A stretch of 64,000 nucleotides of DNA from positions 806,001-870,000 of the forward strand of contig NZ_CP088298.1 in NCBI RefSeq assembly GCF_021117425.1, in the 5' to 3' direction. The position numbers and the translations under genes are program-made. Position 1 is the stretch's first letter, and each line of letters begins with the position of its first letter. This DNA is from Brevibacterium zhoupengii. GTDB taxonomy: Bacteria > Actinomycetota > Actinomycetes > Actinomycetales > Brevibacteriaceae. Shown in pieces: positions 34,489-42,536 of the stretch. The notes under the pieces are model-generated. The model made no database searches. It worked only from the letters and a program-made list of their open reading frames with translations, and was not told where the DNA came from.

Positions 34489-36180
34489 GTGGAATTCGAT
34501 GTGACGACACTTCGCGGCAGGCGAGCCGACTCCCGCCTGCACAGGCTGTCGATGGGCGATATCTTCGAACGGATGCGCTGGAGTCAGCCGAACCGCACGG
34601 TCCTCACCGGCCACATCGGTGCCGCCGAGAACCCCGCAGGTGGCTCGGTGACCGTGGCCGAGGCCGACGACAGGGCCAACCAGTTCGCGAATTCGCTCTT
34701 GACTGCTGGAGTCCAGCCGGGGGAGATCCTCGTGATGATCTGCGAGAACTCCCTCGAGTCGGTGCTGATCAAGATCGGTGCGGCGAAGGCAGGTGTGACG
34801 ATCGCCCCGTTGAACCCGAATCTAGCCACCGAGGTGATGGCTGCGCTGATCGCGGACATGGGGGCACGTTGGGCTGTCGTCGACGCCGAATTCGCCGACC
34901 GTGTCCGGCCCGTGTTCGAGTCGGAGAACGTCGGCACCTTGACCACCGTCGCGGTCGGCGGACCGCTGCCGGACGGGGCAGTGAGCTTTGCAGATTTCAT
35001 CTCCGAGGCTCCTGCGAACGAACCCGATGTCACCATTCACGGTGACGACATCTGGCAGATTCAGTTCACCTCTGGAACCTCGGCACTGCCCAAGGGCGTC
35101 ATGGGATCACACTCGAAGACGATGTTCGAGGCTCTGTCCTCGATGGGAATCGTCACTCGTGGGCAGCGTTTCGAATTCGACTCGGTGGCAGGCATCTTCG
35201 TGTCGGTGACTTATCACGTCAGCGAGGTGCTCATCTATGCCGCGTTGCTGGCCGGCGGGCGAGTGGTGGTTGGGCGCAGGCCTGATGCCAGGGAGTTGGC
35301 TTTCGCCATCGACCAGCATCACATCACGACGATGCACGTGGGTTCACCACAGATGCTCGAACATCTTGATGCCGAACTGCGTCGGGACCCGAGACTGGAT
35401 GCCGGATCGGTGACGAGCATCCTTCATTCCTTCGCCCCTCTGCGAGCCGAGTCGTATGCCTCGGTCAAAGACTCTATGGGAGCGGACGTGCTGGTGGTCG
35501 GTGTAATCGGACAGACGGAGATGTGCATCATGCACCGGTTTTGGATCGGCGCCGATGAGGAGCTCCATGCGCGGACCTCGCCGCAGGAGAACTACGTCGG
35601 CCTGCCACATCCGCTGACAGCGGCTGCGATCATGGATGCCGACGGCAGCATCAAGAAGCCGGGCGGCAGCGATGATGGCGACGGGGGTGTCGGCGAAGGG
35701 ATCTATCGCTCGCCGGCTCTCATGGCCGGTTACTACAACAATCCGCAGGCCACTGCCGAAGCCTTTGCTGACGGTTGGTTCCACGGCGGTGACGCCTTCC
35801 GTACAGGCGAAAAGGGGCTGCGCATCCTCAACGACCGGATCAAGGATGTCATCAAGACCGGAGGGGAGAACGTATCCTCGATCCGCGTCGAGTCAGTGGT
35901 GAGCACTCATCACCTTGTCGACCGTGCGGTCGCCATCGGCCTGCCCCACCCACGGTGGGGTGAGGCCGTAACAGTCCTCGTGCGGACCATACCGGAGTGC
36001 ACGGTCGACGAAGATGAAATCATCGCGTTCGCCAAGACCCGACTGGCCGGCTTCGAAGCACCCAAGGCCGTGATCTTCGTCGACGAGTTACCCGAGACTG
36101 TCGGCAACAAGGTGAAGAAGCACGAACTTCGCAGGCAGTATGTTCGGCTCTTCGACACTGCAGAGGCAGTGCGACAGTGA
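34489..36180 (+). CDS. AMP-dependent acyl-CoA synthetase/ligase
   Basis: Activates a carboxylic acid to its CoA thioester with ATP, 563 residues. The AMP-binding motif is FTSGTSALPKGVM; GDAFRTGEKG and DRIKDVIKTGGENVSS complete the C-terminal domain, and the catalytic Lys is in GNKVKKHEL. The A8 loop and length fit the fatty-acid/aromatic-acid ligase class. GTG 34489 is chosen because GAAGGGGA lies 8 bases upstream. It follows the symporter without a gap and precedes a second SDR (overlap 4 bases). Confidence 0.88.
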   Translation: MEFDVTTLRGRRADSRLHRLSMGDIFERMRWSQPNRTVLTGHIGAAENPAGGSVTVAEADDRANQFANSLLTAGVQPGEILVMICENSLESVLIKIGAAKAGVTIAPLNPNLATEVMAALIADMGARWAVVDAEFADRVRPVFESENVGTLTTVAVGGPLPDGAVSFADFISEAPANEPDVTIHGDDIWQIQFTSGTSALPKGVMGSHSKTMFEALSSMGIVTRGQRFEFDSVAGIFVSVTYHVSEVLIYAALLAGGRVVVGRRPDARELAFAIDQHHITTMHVGSPQMLEHLDAELRRDPRLDAGSVTSILHSFAPLRAESYASVKDSMGADVLVVGVIGQTEMCIMHRFWIGADEELHARTSPQENYVGLPHPLTAAAIMDADGSIKKPGGSDDGDGGVGEGIYRSPALMAGYYNNPQATAEAFADGWFHGGDAFRTGEKGLRILNDRIKDVIKTGGENVSSIRVESVVSTHHLVDRAVAIGLPHPRWGEAVTVLVRTIPECTVDEDEIIAFAKTRLAGFEAPKAVIFVDELPETVGNKVKKHELRRQYVRLFDTAEAVRQ

Positions 36181-36968
36181 CTACTGGAACCATGTTCGAC
36201 ATCAGCGGCAAACGGATCCTCATTACGGGCGGCGCCCGCGGCATCGGCCGCATGATCGCAGAAGGCCTGCTGCGTCAGGGGGCCACAGTCTTCATTTCCT
36301 CCCGCAAGAAGGAGGCTGCGCTCGAAGCAGGACAGGCTCTGTCAGAGTTTGGTGAGATCCACGCGATCGCTGCCGACATCACCACCGAGGCTGGTCGGAG
36401 CCAGCTGGTCGATGCCGTGGCCGAACAGACCGACCATCTGGATGCTCTGATCAATAATGCAGGGGCCACCTGGGGAGCCTCATTCGACGAATTCCCCGAC
36501 CATGCTTGGGACAAGGTCCTCGGAGCCAATGTCAAGGCCCCCTTCGCCCTGGCCCAGCGCGCTCGTCCACTGCTCGAAGCCGGTGCCGAACGTGGTGCAG
36601 GCCCGTCGCGGATCATCAACATCGGATCCATCGACGGGCTGGCGGTGCCCAATTATGAGAACTATTCCTATTCGGCGTCCAAGGCTGCGGTCCACCATCT
36701 CACCCGACATATGGCGGCCACCTTGGCCCCGACGATCCTCGTCAATGCTGTCGCTCCGGGACCGTTTCCGACGAAGATGATGTCGTGGATCCTTGAGGAG
36801 AAGGGCGATGAGATCGCGGCCGCCAACCCGCTGCAGCGCATCGGCACCGCCGACGATGTGACAGGAGTTCTCACCTTCCTGCTCTCGCAGGCGAGCTCCT
36901 ACCTTACCGGGACTGTGATCCCGCTCGACGGAGGTCTGAGCACGACGATGTCAGTGGGAATGAGCTGA
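36177..36968 (+). CDS. Short-chain dehydrogenase/reductase
   Basis: A 263-residue SDR with GGARGIGR (17-24), NNAGATWG, the catalytic SASK (YSYSASKAA) and the C-terminal PLDGGLSTTM. The GTG at 36177 overlaps the ligase stop (GTGA); an ATG lies at 36192. It is the last gene of the operon and probably reduces or oxidises a CoA thioester or the free acid. The next gene is separated by a palindromic operator. Together the four genes suggest import, CoA activation and oxidation of one compound. Confidence 0.85.
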   Translation: MTTGTMFDISGKRILITGGARGIGRMIAEGLLRQGATVFISSRKKEAALEAGQALSEFGEIHAIAADITTEAGRSQLVDAVAEQTDHLDALINNAGATWGASFDEFPDHAWDKVLGANVKAPFALAQRARPLLEAGAERGAGPSRIINIGSIDGLAVPNYENYSYSASKAAVHHLTRHMAATLAPTILVNAVAPGPFPTKMMSWILEEKGDEIAAANPLQRIGTADDVTGVLTFLLSQASSYLTGTVIPLDGGLSTTMSVGMS

Positions 36969-36991
36969 GAAATTCGTGCCCTGACTTTTAA

Positions 36992-37013
36992 CTGTACCGT
37001 CTAGACGGTACAG
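36992..37013. promoter_or_regulatory. 22 bp perfect palindrome before DHA2 transporter
   Basis: CTGTACCGTCT and AGACGGTACAG are perfect 11 bp arms with no central gap, 9 bases before the ATG at 37022. This is a TetR-type operator (core ACCGTCTAGACGGT). No regulator gene adjoins; the gene upstream is an SDR and the downstream stretch holds only gene stumps. Confidence 0.75.
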
Positions 37014-37021
37014 TGGATTTC

Positions 37022-38590
37022 ATGTTCACAACGCAGACACCACACGTGCGCGCCGGCAGGCGCGAATGGGCTGGCCTGGTTGTGCTGATGATCCCTGTTC
37101 TGCTCATCTCGATCGACAACACCGTCTTGGGATTCGCGATACCGGCCATCAGCACCGGCCTCCATCCCACAGGTACTCAGCTCCTCTGGATCGTCGACAT
37201 CTATGCGCTCATGCTCGCGGGCCTCCTCATCGCCATGGGCAGCATCGGTGACCGAGTCGGGCGCCGCAAGCTGCTCGTCATCGGCGCTGTCGGCTTCGGG
37301 CTTGCTTCGCTGCTGGCGGCGTTCTCCACCACGGCAGAGATGCTCATCGTCGCTCGTGCGCTGCTCGGCCTCTTCGGTGCCACGCTGATGCCGTCGACCC
37401 TCTCGCTCATCCGCAATATCTTCCTCAACGACAAGGACCGCCGCGTCGCGATCGCCACCTGGGCTGCCATGTTCAGCGGCGGTGCCGCGCTCGGGCCCAT
37501 CGTCGGCGGCATCCTGCTCGAGCACTTCCACTGGAGTTCCGTTTTCTTCATCAATCTGCCGCTGATCGCGATCTTCATCCCCGCGGCCCTCCTCCTGCTG
37601 CCGGAATCAAGGGACCCGAACCCGGGGCGGATCGATCCGCTGTCGATCGTGCTCTCGATGCTCATGCTTACCCCCCTCGTCTTCGCCATCAAGCACGTCA
37701 TGGCCGATGGCGTGGACATGCTCTTCTGGGCCAGCCTCGCTGTGACTGTGCTTGCGGGTACGGGCTTCGTCGTGCGTCAGCTCGCCTCCAGCAACCCGAT
37801 GCTCGACGTTCGACTCTTCGCCAACAAGGTCTTCACCTCTGCGGTGCTGTCCAACCTGCTCAGTGTCATGGGCCTGGCCGGATTTCTCTACTTCGGGACG
37901 CAGCTGCTCCAGCTGGTGCTCGGGCTCTCACCCGTGGAGGCCGCGCTGGTTCTGGTCCCCGGACTCATCACCTCGATCGCCGCGGGCTACGCGGCGGTGC
38001 CGATCATCGCCCGCCTGCAGCCTCGTGTGGTCGTCCCCTGCGCCCTCGTGCTCAACGCAATCGGACTGGGAATCGTGGCCTTCACGCCCGAGCATTCGGT
38101 GGCCGGAATGCTCATCTCGTTCCTCATTCTCGGAGTGGGACTGGGCACCGCCGAGGTCATCACGAACGACCTCATCCTGGCCGCAGTGCCCGCGAACAAG
38201 GCAGGAGCCGCCTCGGCGATCTCCGAAACTGCCTACGAGTTCGGGTCTGTGATGGGAACCGCGGTCCTCGGCGGACTCACCACCATGGTCTACAGCACTC
38301 AGCTGCAGGCGACGCTCGGGACCAAGGCATCAGGTGCCGAGTTCGAGACCCTCGGTTCGGCCCTGGAGCAGGCAGGTGCCCAAGGCGGTCGCCTGGGCGA
38401 GCAGATCACCGAGGCGGCGGTGGGCTCCTTCGACCTGGGCGTGCAGTGGGCCGCGGGTGGGGCTGTTGTCCTCGTCCTCATCGCGGCCGTACTCACGAGC
38501 TTCGGACTCAAGGGCGCCGGCCGTCTTCTGTCGACGACGGCCGACGAGAAGCACGGTGCCGAGCAGGAGCCGATCAGCTACGAGGCGTGA
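37022..38590 (+). CDS. MFS efflux transporter, DHA2 family (14 helices)
   Basis: A 522-residue multidrug-efflux type transporter (EmrB/QacA family). LISIDNTVLGFAIPAI is the helix-1 motif with the Asp typical of the family, GDRVGRRKLLVIG is the loop 2-3 motif and the long C-terminal half adds two helices. It exports cationic or amphipathic compounds against protons. ATG 37022 lies directly behind the operator; no strong ribosome-binding site is visible, so the mRNA may be leaderless. The operator suggests inducible control by a TetR protein encoded elsewhere. Confidence 0.88.
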   Translation: MFTTQTPHVRAGRREWAGLVVLMIPVLLISIDNTVLGFAIPAISTGLHPTGTQLLWIVDIYALMLAGLLIAMGSIGDRVGRRKLLVIGAVGFGLASLLAAFSTTAEMLIVARALLGLFGATLMPSTLSLIRNIFLNDKDRRVAIATWAAMFSGGAALGPIVGGILLEHFHWSSVFFINLPLIAIFIPAALLLLPESRDPNPGRIDPLSIVLSMLMLTPLVFAIKHVMADGVDMLFWASLAVTVLAGTGFVVRQLASSNPMLDVRLFANKVFTSAVLSNLLSVMGLAGFLYFGTQLLQLVLGLSPVEAALVLVPGLITSIAAGYAAVPIIARLQPRVVVPCALVLNAIGLGIVAFTPEHSVAGMLISFLILGVGLGTAEVITNDLILAAVPANKAGAASAISETAYEFGSVMGTAVLGGLTTMVYSTQLQATLGTKASGAEFETLGSALEQAGAQGGRLGEQITEAAVGSFDLGVQWAAGGAVVLVLIAAVLTSFGLKGAGRLLSTTADEKHGAEQEPISYEA

Positions 38591-38616
38591 ATGCAGAAAT
38601 CCCTGGAGTCAGGGCA

Positions 38617-38720
38617 TCACTTCGACTCGGCTGAATCCTTCGAGTAGTCGAAGAATCCGTGGCCGGTCTTCTGGCCGAGGTCGCCGACATCGACGTATTT
38701 CTGCAGGAGCTTCCGTGGGC
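38617..38720 (-). pseudogene. C-terminal stump of a 3-hydroxyacyl-CoA dehydrogenase
   Basis: On the minus strand the frame reads RKLLQKYVDVGDLGQKTGHG then FFDYSKD and a stop at 38617. The pattern GxLGxKTGxGFYDY is the C-terminal motif of 3-hydroxybutyryl-CoA dehydrogenases (PaaH/FadB-like). Upstream of residue R the homologous sequence ends, so only about 32-35 residues remain. A decayed gene. Confidence 0.65.
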
Positions 38721-38794
38721 CATCTGGCAGGTGCGAGCCCGAATCCCGGCAACGAGGGAGGCCATCACAGCACCGACCGTGCTGGAGCGGCTTC

Positions 38795-38947
38795 CACGGA
38801 GCCATCGGACTCGCACCCGATCTGCCTCGCGGACTGGCCTACGTCTCGGACCTGTCCGGGGAGATCCGCGCCGTGGACCTGACCCGCGGCACCTCGCGGA
38901 CGGTGACCGAGCTCGAAGGCGCCCCAACGGGAATCGCGCTGGTCTGA
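38795..38947 (+). pseudogene. C-terminal stump of an SMP-30/NHL-type protein
   Basis: The plus-strand frame reads DLPRGLAYVSDLSGEIRAVD, followed by TVTELEGAPTGIALV and a stop at 38945-38947. GLAYVSDxxxGxIRxVDL is the repeat signature of beta-propeller lactonase-like proteins. Only the last 50 residues remain and no start is near. Like the neighbouring stump this is a remnant of a deleted gene. Confidence 0.6.
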
Positions 38948-38965
38948 GATCGGCGGAACGCACGA

Positions 38966-39003
38966 GGCCCCGCGGACGATTCGAAGGAATCATCCGCGGG
39001 GCC
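38966..39003. terminator. Hairpin terminator after the tctA gene
   Basis: GGCCCCGCGGACGATTC and GAATCATCCGCGGGGCC pair over 17 positions with one mismatch and a GAAG loop. It lies 22 bases downstream of the minus-strand tctA stop (39026) and downstream of the plus-strand stump, so it can act in both directions. Confidence 0.7.
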
Positions 39004-39025
39004 ACTCGTCGTCAGGAGTCAGATC

Positions 39026-40579
39026 CTATGAGCCGACCGATTCGCTGTCCCGAGGCACCGCCTCGGCGACATTCCTCTTCTGTCGTTTGCGTGCCAGCAC
39101 ACGGCCGATGCCGGTGTAGAGCAGCGCACCGATGAGGATGATGTAGAGGACGATGGTGATCGGCGAGGACACGAGCACCGAGACATCGTTGCCCGAAGCC
39201 AACAGGGCATCACGCAGGCTGGACTCGGCCAGCGGTCCGAGGACCATGCCGATCATCAGCGGTGCCAACGGCACCCCGTAGCGCTTGAGCACGAAGCTGA
39301 TGATGCCGATTCCCAGCAGAATCATGAGCTCGAACTGCGAGGCCGAGGTGGCGTAGATGCCCAAGCCGCAGAAGACCGCGATGCCGCCGTAGAGGTAGGG
39401 ATCCGGGATCTTGAGCAGCTTCGCCCACAGGGGAGCGAAAGGCAGGTTGATGATGAGCAGGACGATCATGGCGATGAAGAAACTCGCCAGCAGACCCCAG
39501 ACAAGTTCCGGAGACCGATCGAAGAGCAGCGGTCCCGGCTGCAGACCGTACTGACGGAATGCGGCGAGCATGATGGCAGCCGTCGCGGAGATCGGCAGAC
39601 CCAGGGCCAACAGGGCGCCCATGGCGATGCCGGTCGTGGCAGAACCTGCCGACTCGGGACCGGCCAGGCCGCGGATGGCGCCCTTGTCACCGAACTGCGG
39701 GTCCTTGCGCTTCGAGTCGAGTTTGCGCTCGAGACCATAGGACATGAACGTCGGCACATCGGCACCACCGACGGGAATCACGCCGAAGGGCAGACCGATG
39801 GCAGTCCCACGCAGCCACGCGGGCAGGGCCTCGCCGAACTCCTTGCGGGAGAGGAAGGGTCGACCCGAGGAGTTGATCGTGTTGTCGTTGACCTTGCGGC
39901 GGATCCGCGAGGCGATGAAGAAGACTTCGCCCAGGGCCAGGATCGCCACGGTCACGGTGACCAGTGAAACTCCGTCGAAGAGCTCGGGAACACCCATGGT
40001 GAAGCGCTCGGTGCCGGAGACCGAATCGATGCCGATGACCGAGAATCCGATGCCGAGGACCAAAGCCATGAGGCCCTTGAGCACGGAGTCCGCAACGACC
40101 GAGGACGTTGCCACGAATGCGAACAGCGCGAGTGCGAAGAACTCGGCCGGGCCGAAGTTCGTCGAGAAGTCCGCCAATGCCGGTGCAACGAACACGACCA
40201 GGCAGCAGGAGATGAAGCCGCCGATGAAGGCCCCGATCGCGGCCGTGGCCAGAGCCTGCGGCGCTCGCCCATTGCGGGCCATCTTGTGGCCTTCGAACGT
40301 TGAGGCGATCGCCGATGCCTGACCAGGAGTGTTCATCAGGATGGCCATGGTGGAGTCACCGAAGAGACCACCGAAGTAGACGCCGGCGAACATGATGAAT
40401 GCGCCGGTCGGGTCAAGGGCGAAGGTCATCGGCAGCAGCAGTGCCACGGCCATCGACGAGCCCAGGCCCGGCAGCACGCCCACGGCGGTGCCGAGGAAGC
40501 AGCCGACGAGGACCCACAGCAGGTTCATCGGCGTCAGCGCGTGCGTGAAGCCTTCGAAGAGGGACATGAGAGCGTCCAT
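39026..40579 (-). CDS. tctA: Tripartite tricarboxylate transporter, large permease TctA
   Basis: A 517-residue integral membrane protein with about 11-12 helices. Conserved glycine-rich motif GVLPGLGSSMAVALLLPMTF, YFGGLFGDSTMAILMNTPG, and the second repeat GLGLPISATAAI-like region (ALGLPISATAAIML) identify TctA. With TctB and TctC it imports citrate or other carboxylates using the ion gradient. ATG 40579 starts two bases after the tctB stop. No TctDE two-component genes are present. Confidence 0.92.
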   Translation of the reverse strand: MDALMSLFEGFTHALTPMNLLWVLVGCFLGTAVGVLPGLGSSMAVALLLPMTFALDPTGAFIMFAGVYFGGLFGDSTMAILMNTPGQASAIASTFEGHKMARNGRAPQALATAAIGAFIGGFISCCLVVFVAPALADFSTNFGPAEFFALALFAFVATSSVVADSVLKGLMALVLGIGFSVIGIDSVSGTERFTMGVPELFDGVSLVTVTVAILALGEVFFIASRIRRKVNDNTINSSGRPFLSRKEFGEALPAWLRGTAIGLPFGVIPVGGADVPTFMSYGLERKLDSKRKDPQFGDKGAIRGLAGPESAGSATTGIAMGALLALGLPISATAAIMLAAFRQYGLQPGPLLFDRSPELVWGLLASFFIAMIVLLIINLPFAPLWAKLLKIPDPYLYGGIAVFCGLGIYATSASQFELMILLGIGIISFVLKRYGVPLAPLMIGMVLGPLAESSLRDALLASGNDVSVLVSSPITIVLYIILIGALLYTGIGRVLARKRQKRNVAEAVPRDSESVGS

Positions 40580-40580
40580 A

Positions 40581-41258
40581 TCAGAAGCCACCTCCCAGGA
40601 TTCCCGAAGGAAGATTGAGCCCCAGCAACACCGAGAACGCGATGTAGACCAAGGACGAGAATGTCAGTGCCATGGTGAGGTCGAACAGCGGTCGCTTCGA
40701 CCCCATCGACCGGGCCACACACCAGAACAGGAGAGCTGCGGCGAGGATCCACCCGGCGAACTCGAGGATGAGGGCGAACGCGGCGAAGCCACCGGCGCCC
40801 CAGGCCAGGGACACGAAGTCACTGTGCGTGCGGTGCGAGGAGTCTTCGGCTCGTGCTTTGGCAAGTGCCTGGCGATCCTGGGCCGGTTCATCCTCCTCAT
40901 GCGGGTCGAGGCGTGAAGCCGAGACCGCCGAGGTGACAGGTGTCGAGAACGCCTTCTCCTCCTCCACCTCGGCGGGGAGATCGTCATCGACGTCGACGGG
41001 TTCGGGATTGCGGATATAGGCGATCGTGAGCAGGACGGTGAGGACGTAGCCGACGATCATGATGATCATGGGGAAGAACTGCGGCCCCGGCTGATCGGCG
41101 TCTTCGGCGACTTCCATCGTGAGGATGCCGATGAGCAGGTAGGTGGAGAATCCGGCCATGATGAGGGGGACCAGGAGGCCTGATCGACCCTGCCACCAGG
41201 TTCCGGCACCGAGGTGGGCCGTCCTGGTCGTCTTCTTGGTTGACGCGGTGGTGCTCAC
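40581..41258 (-). CDS. tctB: Tripartite tricarboxylate transporter, small permease TctB
   Basis: A 225-residue membrane protein with four predicted helices. The first helix follows WWQGRSGLLVPLIMAGFSTYLLIG and QPGPQFFPMIIMIVG is the TctB signature. A charged, poorly conserved linker (EVEEEKAFSTPVTSAVSAS, then HEEDEPAQDRQ) of about 60 residues lies between helix pairs; it contains the over-represented 11-mer at 40964-40974. Its ATG overlaps the tctC stop by four bases. Confidence 0.88.
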   Translation of the reverse strand: MSTTASTKKTTRTAHLGAGTWWQGRSGLLVPLIMAGFSTYLLIGILTMEVAEDADQPGPQFFPMIIMIVGYVLTVLLTIAYIRNPEPVDVDDDLPAEVEEEKAFSTPVTSAVSASRLDPHEEDEPAQDRQALAKARAEDSSHRTHSDFVSLAWGAGGFAAFALILEFAGWILAAALLFWCVARSMGSKRPLFDLTMALTFSSLVYIAFSVLLGLNLPSGILGGGF

Positions 41259-42301
41259 AGTCCCAACTCCTTCAGCAGCTTCTCAATCCGGGAGGTGTCC
41301 TCTTTGATGAACTCTGCGAACTCATCACCGGTCAGCCACACGTCTGTCCATTTGTTGCGGTCGAGGGCGTCGGCCCATTCCGCGCTGTCGCGGGTCTGTT
41401 TGAGAATGTCGACCAGCTGCCCGGTCTGGTCCTCGTTGATGCCGGGGGCGCCGAGGAAGCCGCGCCAGTTGGTCAGGGTCACCTTGTAGCCCTGCTCTGT
41501 CATTGTGGGAACGTCATCGAAGCCGGCGATGCGCTTCGGCGCGGCCACGCCGAGGGCCTTGACGCGACCGGCTTCGATCTGGTCCGAGACTTCGTTGAAG
41601 CCACAGGAGGCGAAGTCCGTGGTGCCCGAGAGCAGCGTCTGGATCGCCTCTCCGCCGCCGGACTTCGGAATATAGGTGATGCCCGAGGCAGGAATACCGG
41701 CCAGCAGAGCCAGCTGCGCAATGGTGAGATGATCGACGGAACCGGCGGATCCGCCTGTCCAGACGAACCCTTCCGGGTCCTTCTTCCAGGCGCTGATGAC
41801 GTCGTCGATCGTGTTGTAGGGGGAATCAGCGGCGGCGATGAGCACGTCATAGTCCTCCGCGACCCGCGCCAGCAGGGTCGTGTCGTCGAAACCGACGGGC
41901 GACTTGTTGAGCGCAATGCCGCCGACCATTGCAGTGCCGGTGGCCAGAATGGTGTCGGCCTGACCGGCCATGGTGGAGAACTTGCCGAGGCCGATGGTGC
42001 CACCGGCTCCGGGGATGTTGACGACCTGGGAGTTGTTGGCCAGATTGTTCACTCGCATGGCCTGCTGGGTCTCTCGGGCGAAACCATCCCAACCGCCACC
42101 GGCACCGGCAGGTGCGATGAGCGTGAGATTCGATGAGAGGTCGCCCTTGGCCGAAGCTGCTTTGACTGAGTAGGTGGTGGCCGTTCCGATGGCTGCCACT
42201 GCGATGACACCGTAGGCGATGCGACCGAACATGCGCCGATTCGGATGGGCCGGCTCGGGCCGCGGATCTGCGCCAGGGTCTGAGGCGGATTGGTTCGTCA
42301 T
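41255..42301 (-). CDS. tctC: Tripartite tricarboxylate transporter substrate-binding protein TctC (Bug family)
   Basis: A 348-residue periplasmic-binding-type protein. The N-terminus (MTNQSASDPGADPRPEPAHP, then FGRIAYGVIAVAAIGTATTYS) has a hydrophobic segment after a polar stretch, a membrane anchor or atypical signal without a lipobox cysteine. The Bug-family pocket motif is APAGAGGGWDGFAR. GFDDVPTMTEQGYKVTLTNWRG is the second family motif. Likely cargo is citrate, tricarballylate or an aromatic acid. First gene of the tctCBA operon. Confidence 0.9.
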   Translation of the reverse strand: MTNQSASDPGADPRPEPAHPNRRMFGRIAYGVIAVAAIGTATTYSVKAASAKGDLSSNLTLIAPAGAGGGWDGFARETQQAMRVNNLANNSQVVNIPGAGGTIGLGKFSTMAGQADTILATGTAMVGGIALNKSPVGFDDTTLLARVAEDYDVLIAAADSPYNTIDDVISAWKKDPEGFVWTGGSAGSVDHLTIAQLALLAGIPASGITYIPKSGGGEAIQTLLSGTTDFASCGFNEVSDQIEAGRVKALGVAAPKRIAGFDDVPTMTEQGYKVTLTNWRGFLGAPGINEDQTGQLVDILKQTRDSAEWADALDRNKWTDVWLTGDEFAEFIKEDTSRIEKLLKELGL

Positions 42302-42536
42302 TGACCAAACTTTCATATCAGTTGTGAACTACATGTGAGGCTCGTCATAGCTTAGGTTGATGCGCGTCACATTACGCGGTTGTGCGCACTGATCGCGTTC
42401 TGCTCATTCTGCTCACCGGGAAGCGAGAGTGATTGACGTGTGTGGCGGGGGAGCCGAAGGCCGGGTGCAATGCGTCGTGAGCACACCGTCCACATGTGTG
42501 CACCGTCGTCGCACTCAAGGTAGTTAGGCTGGGACC

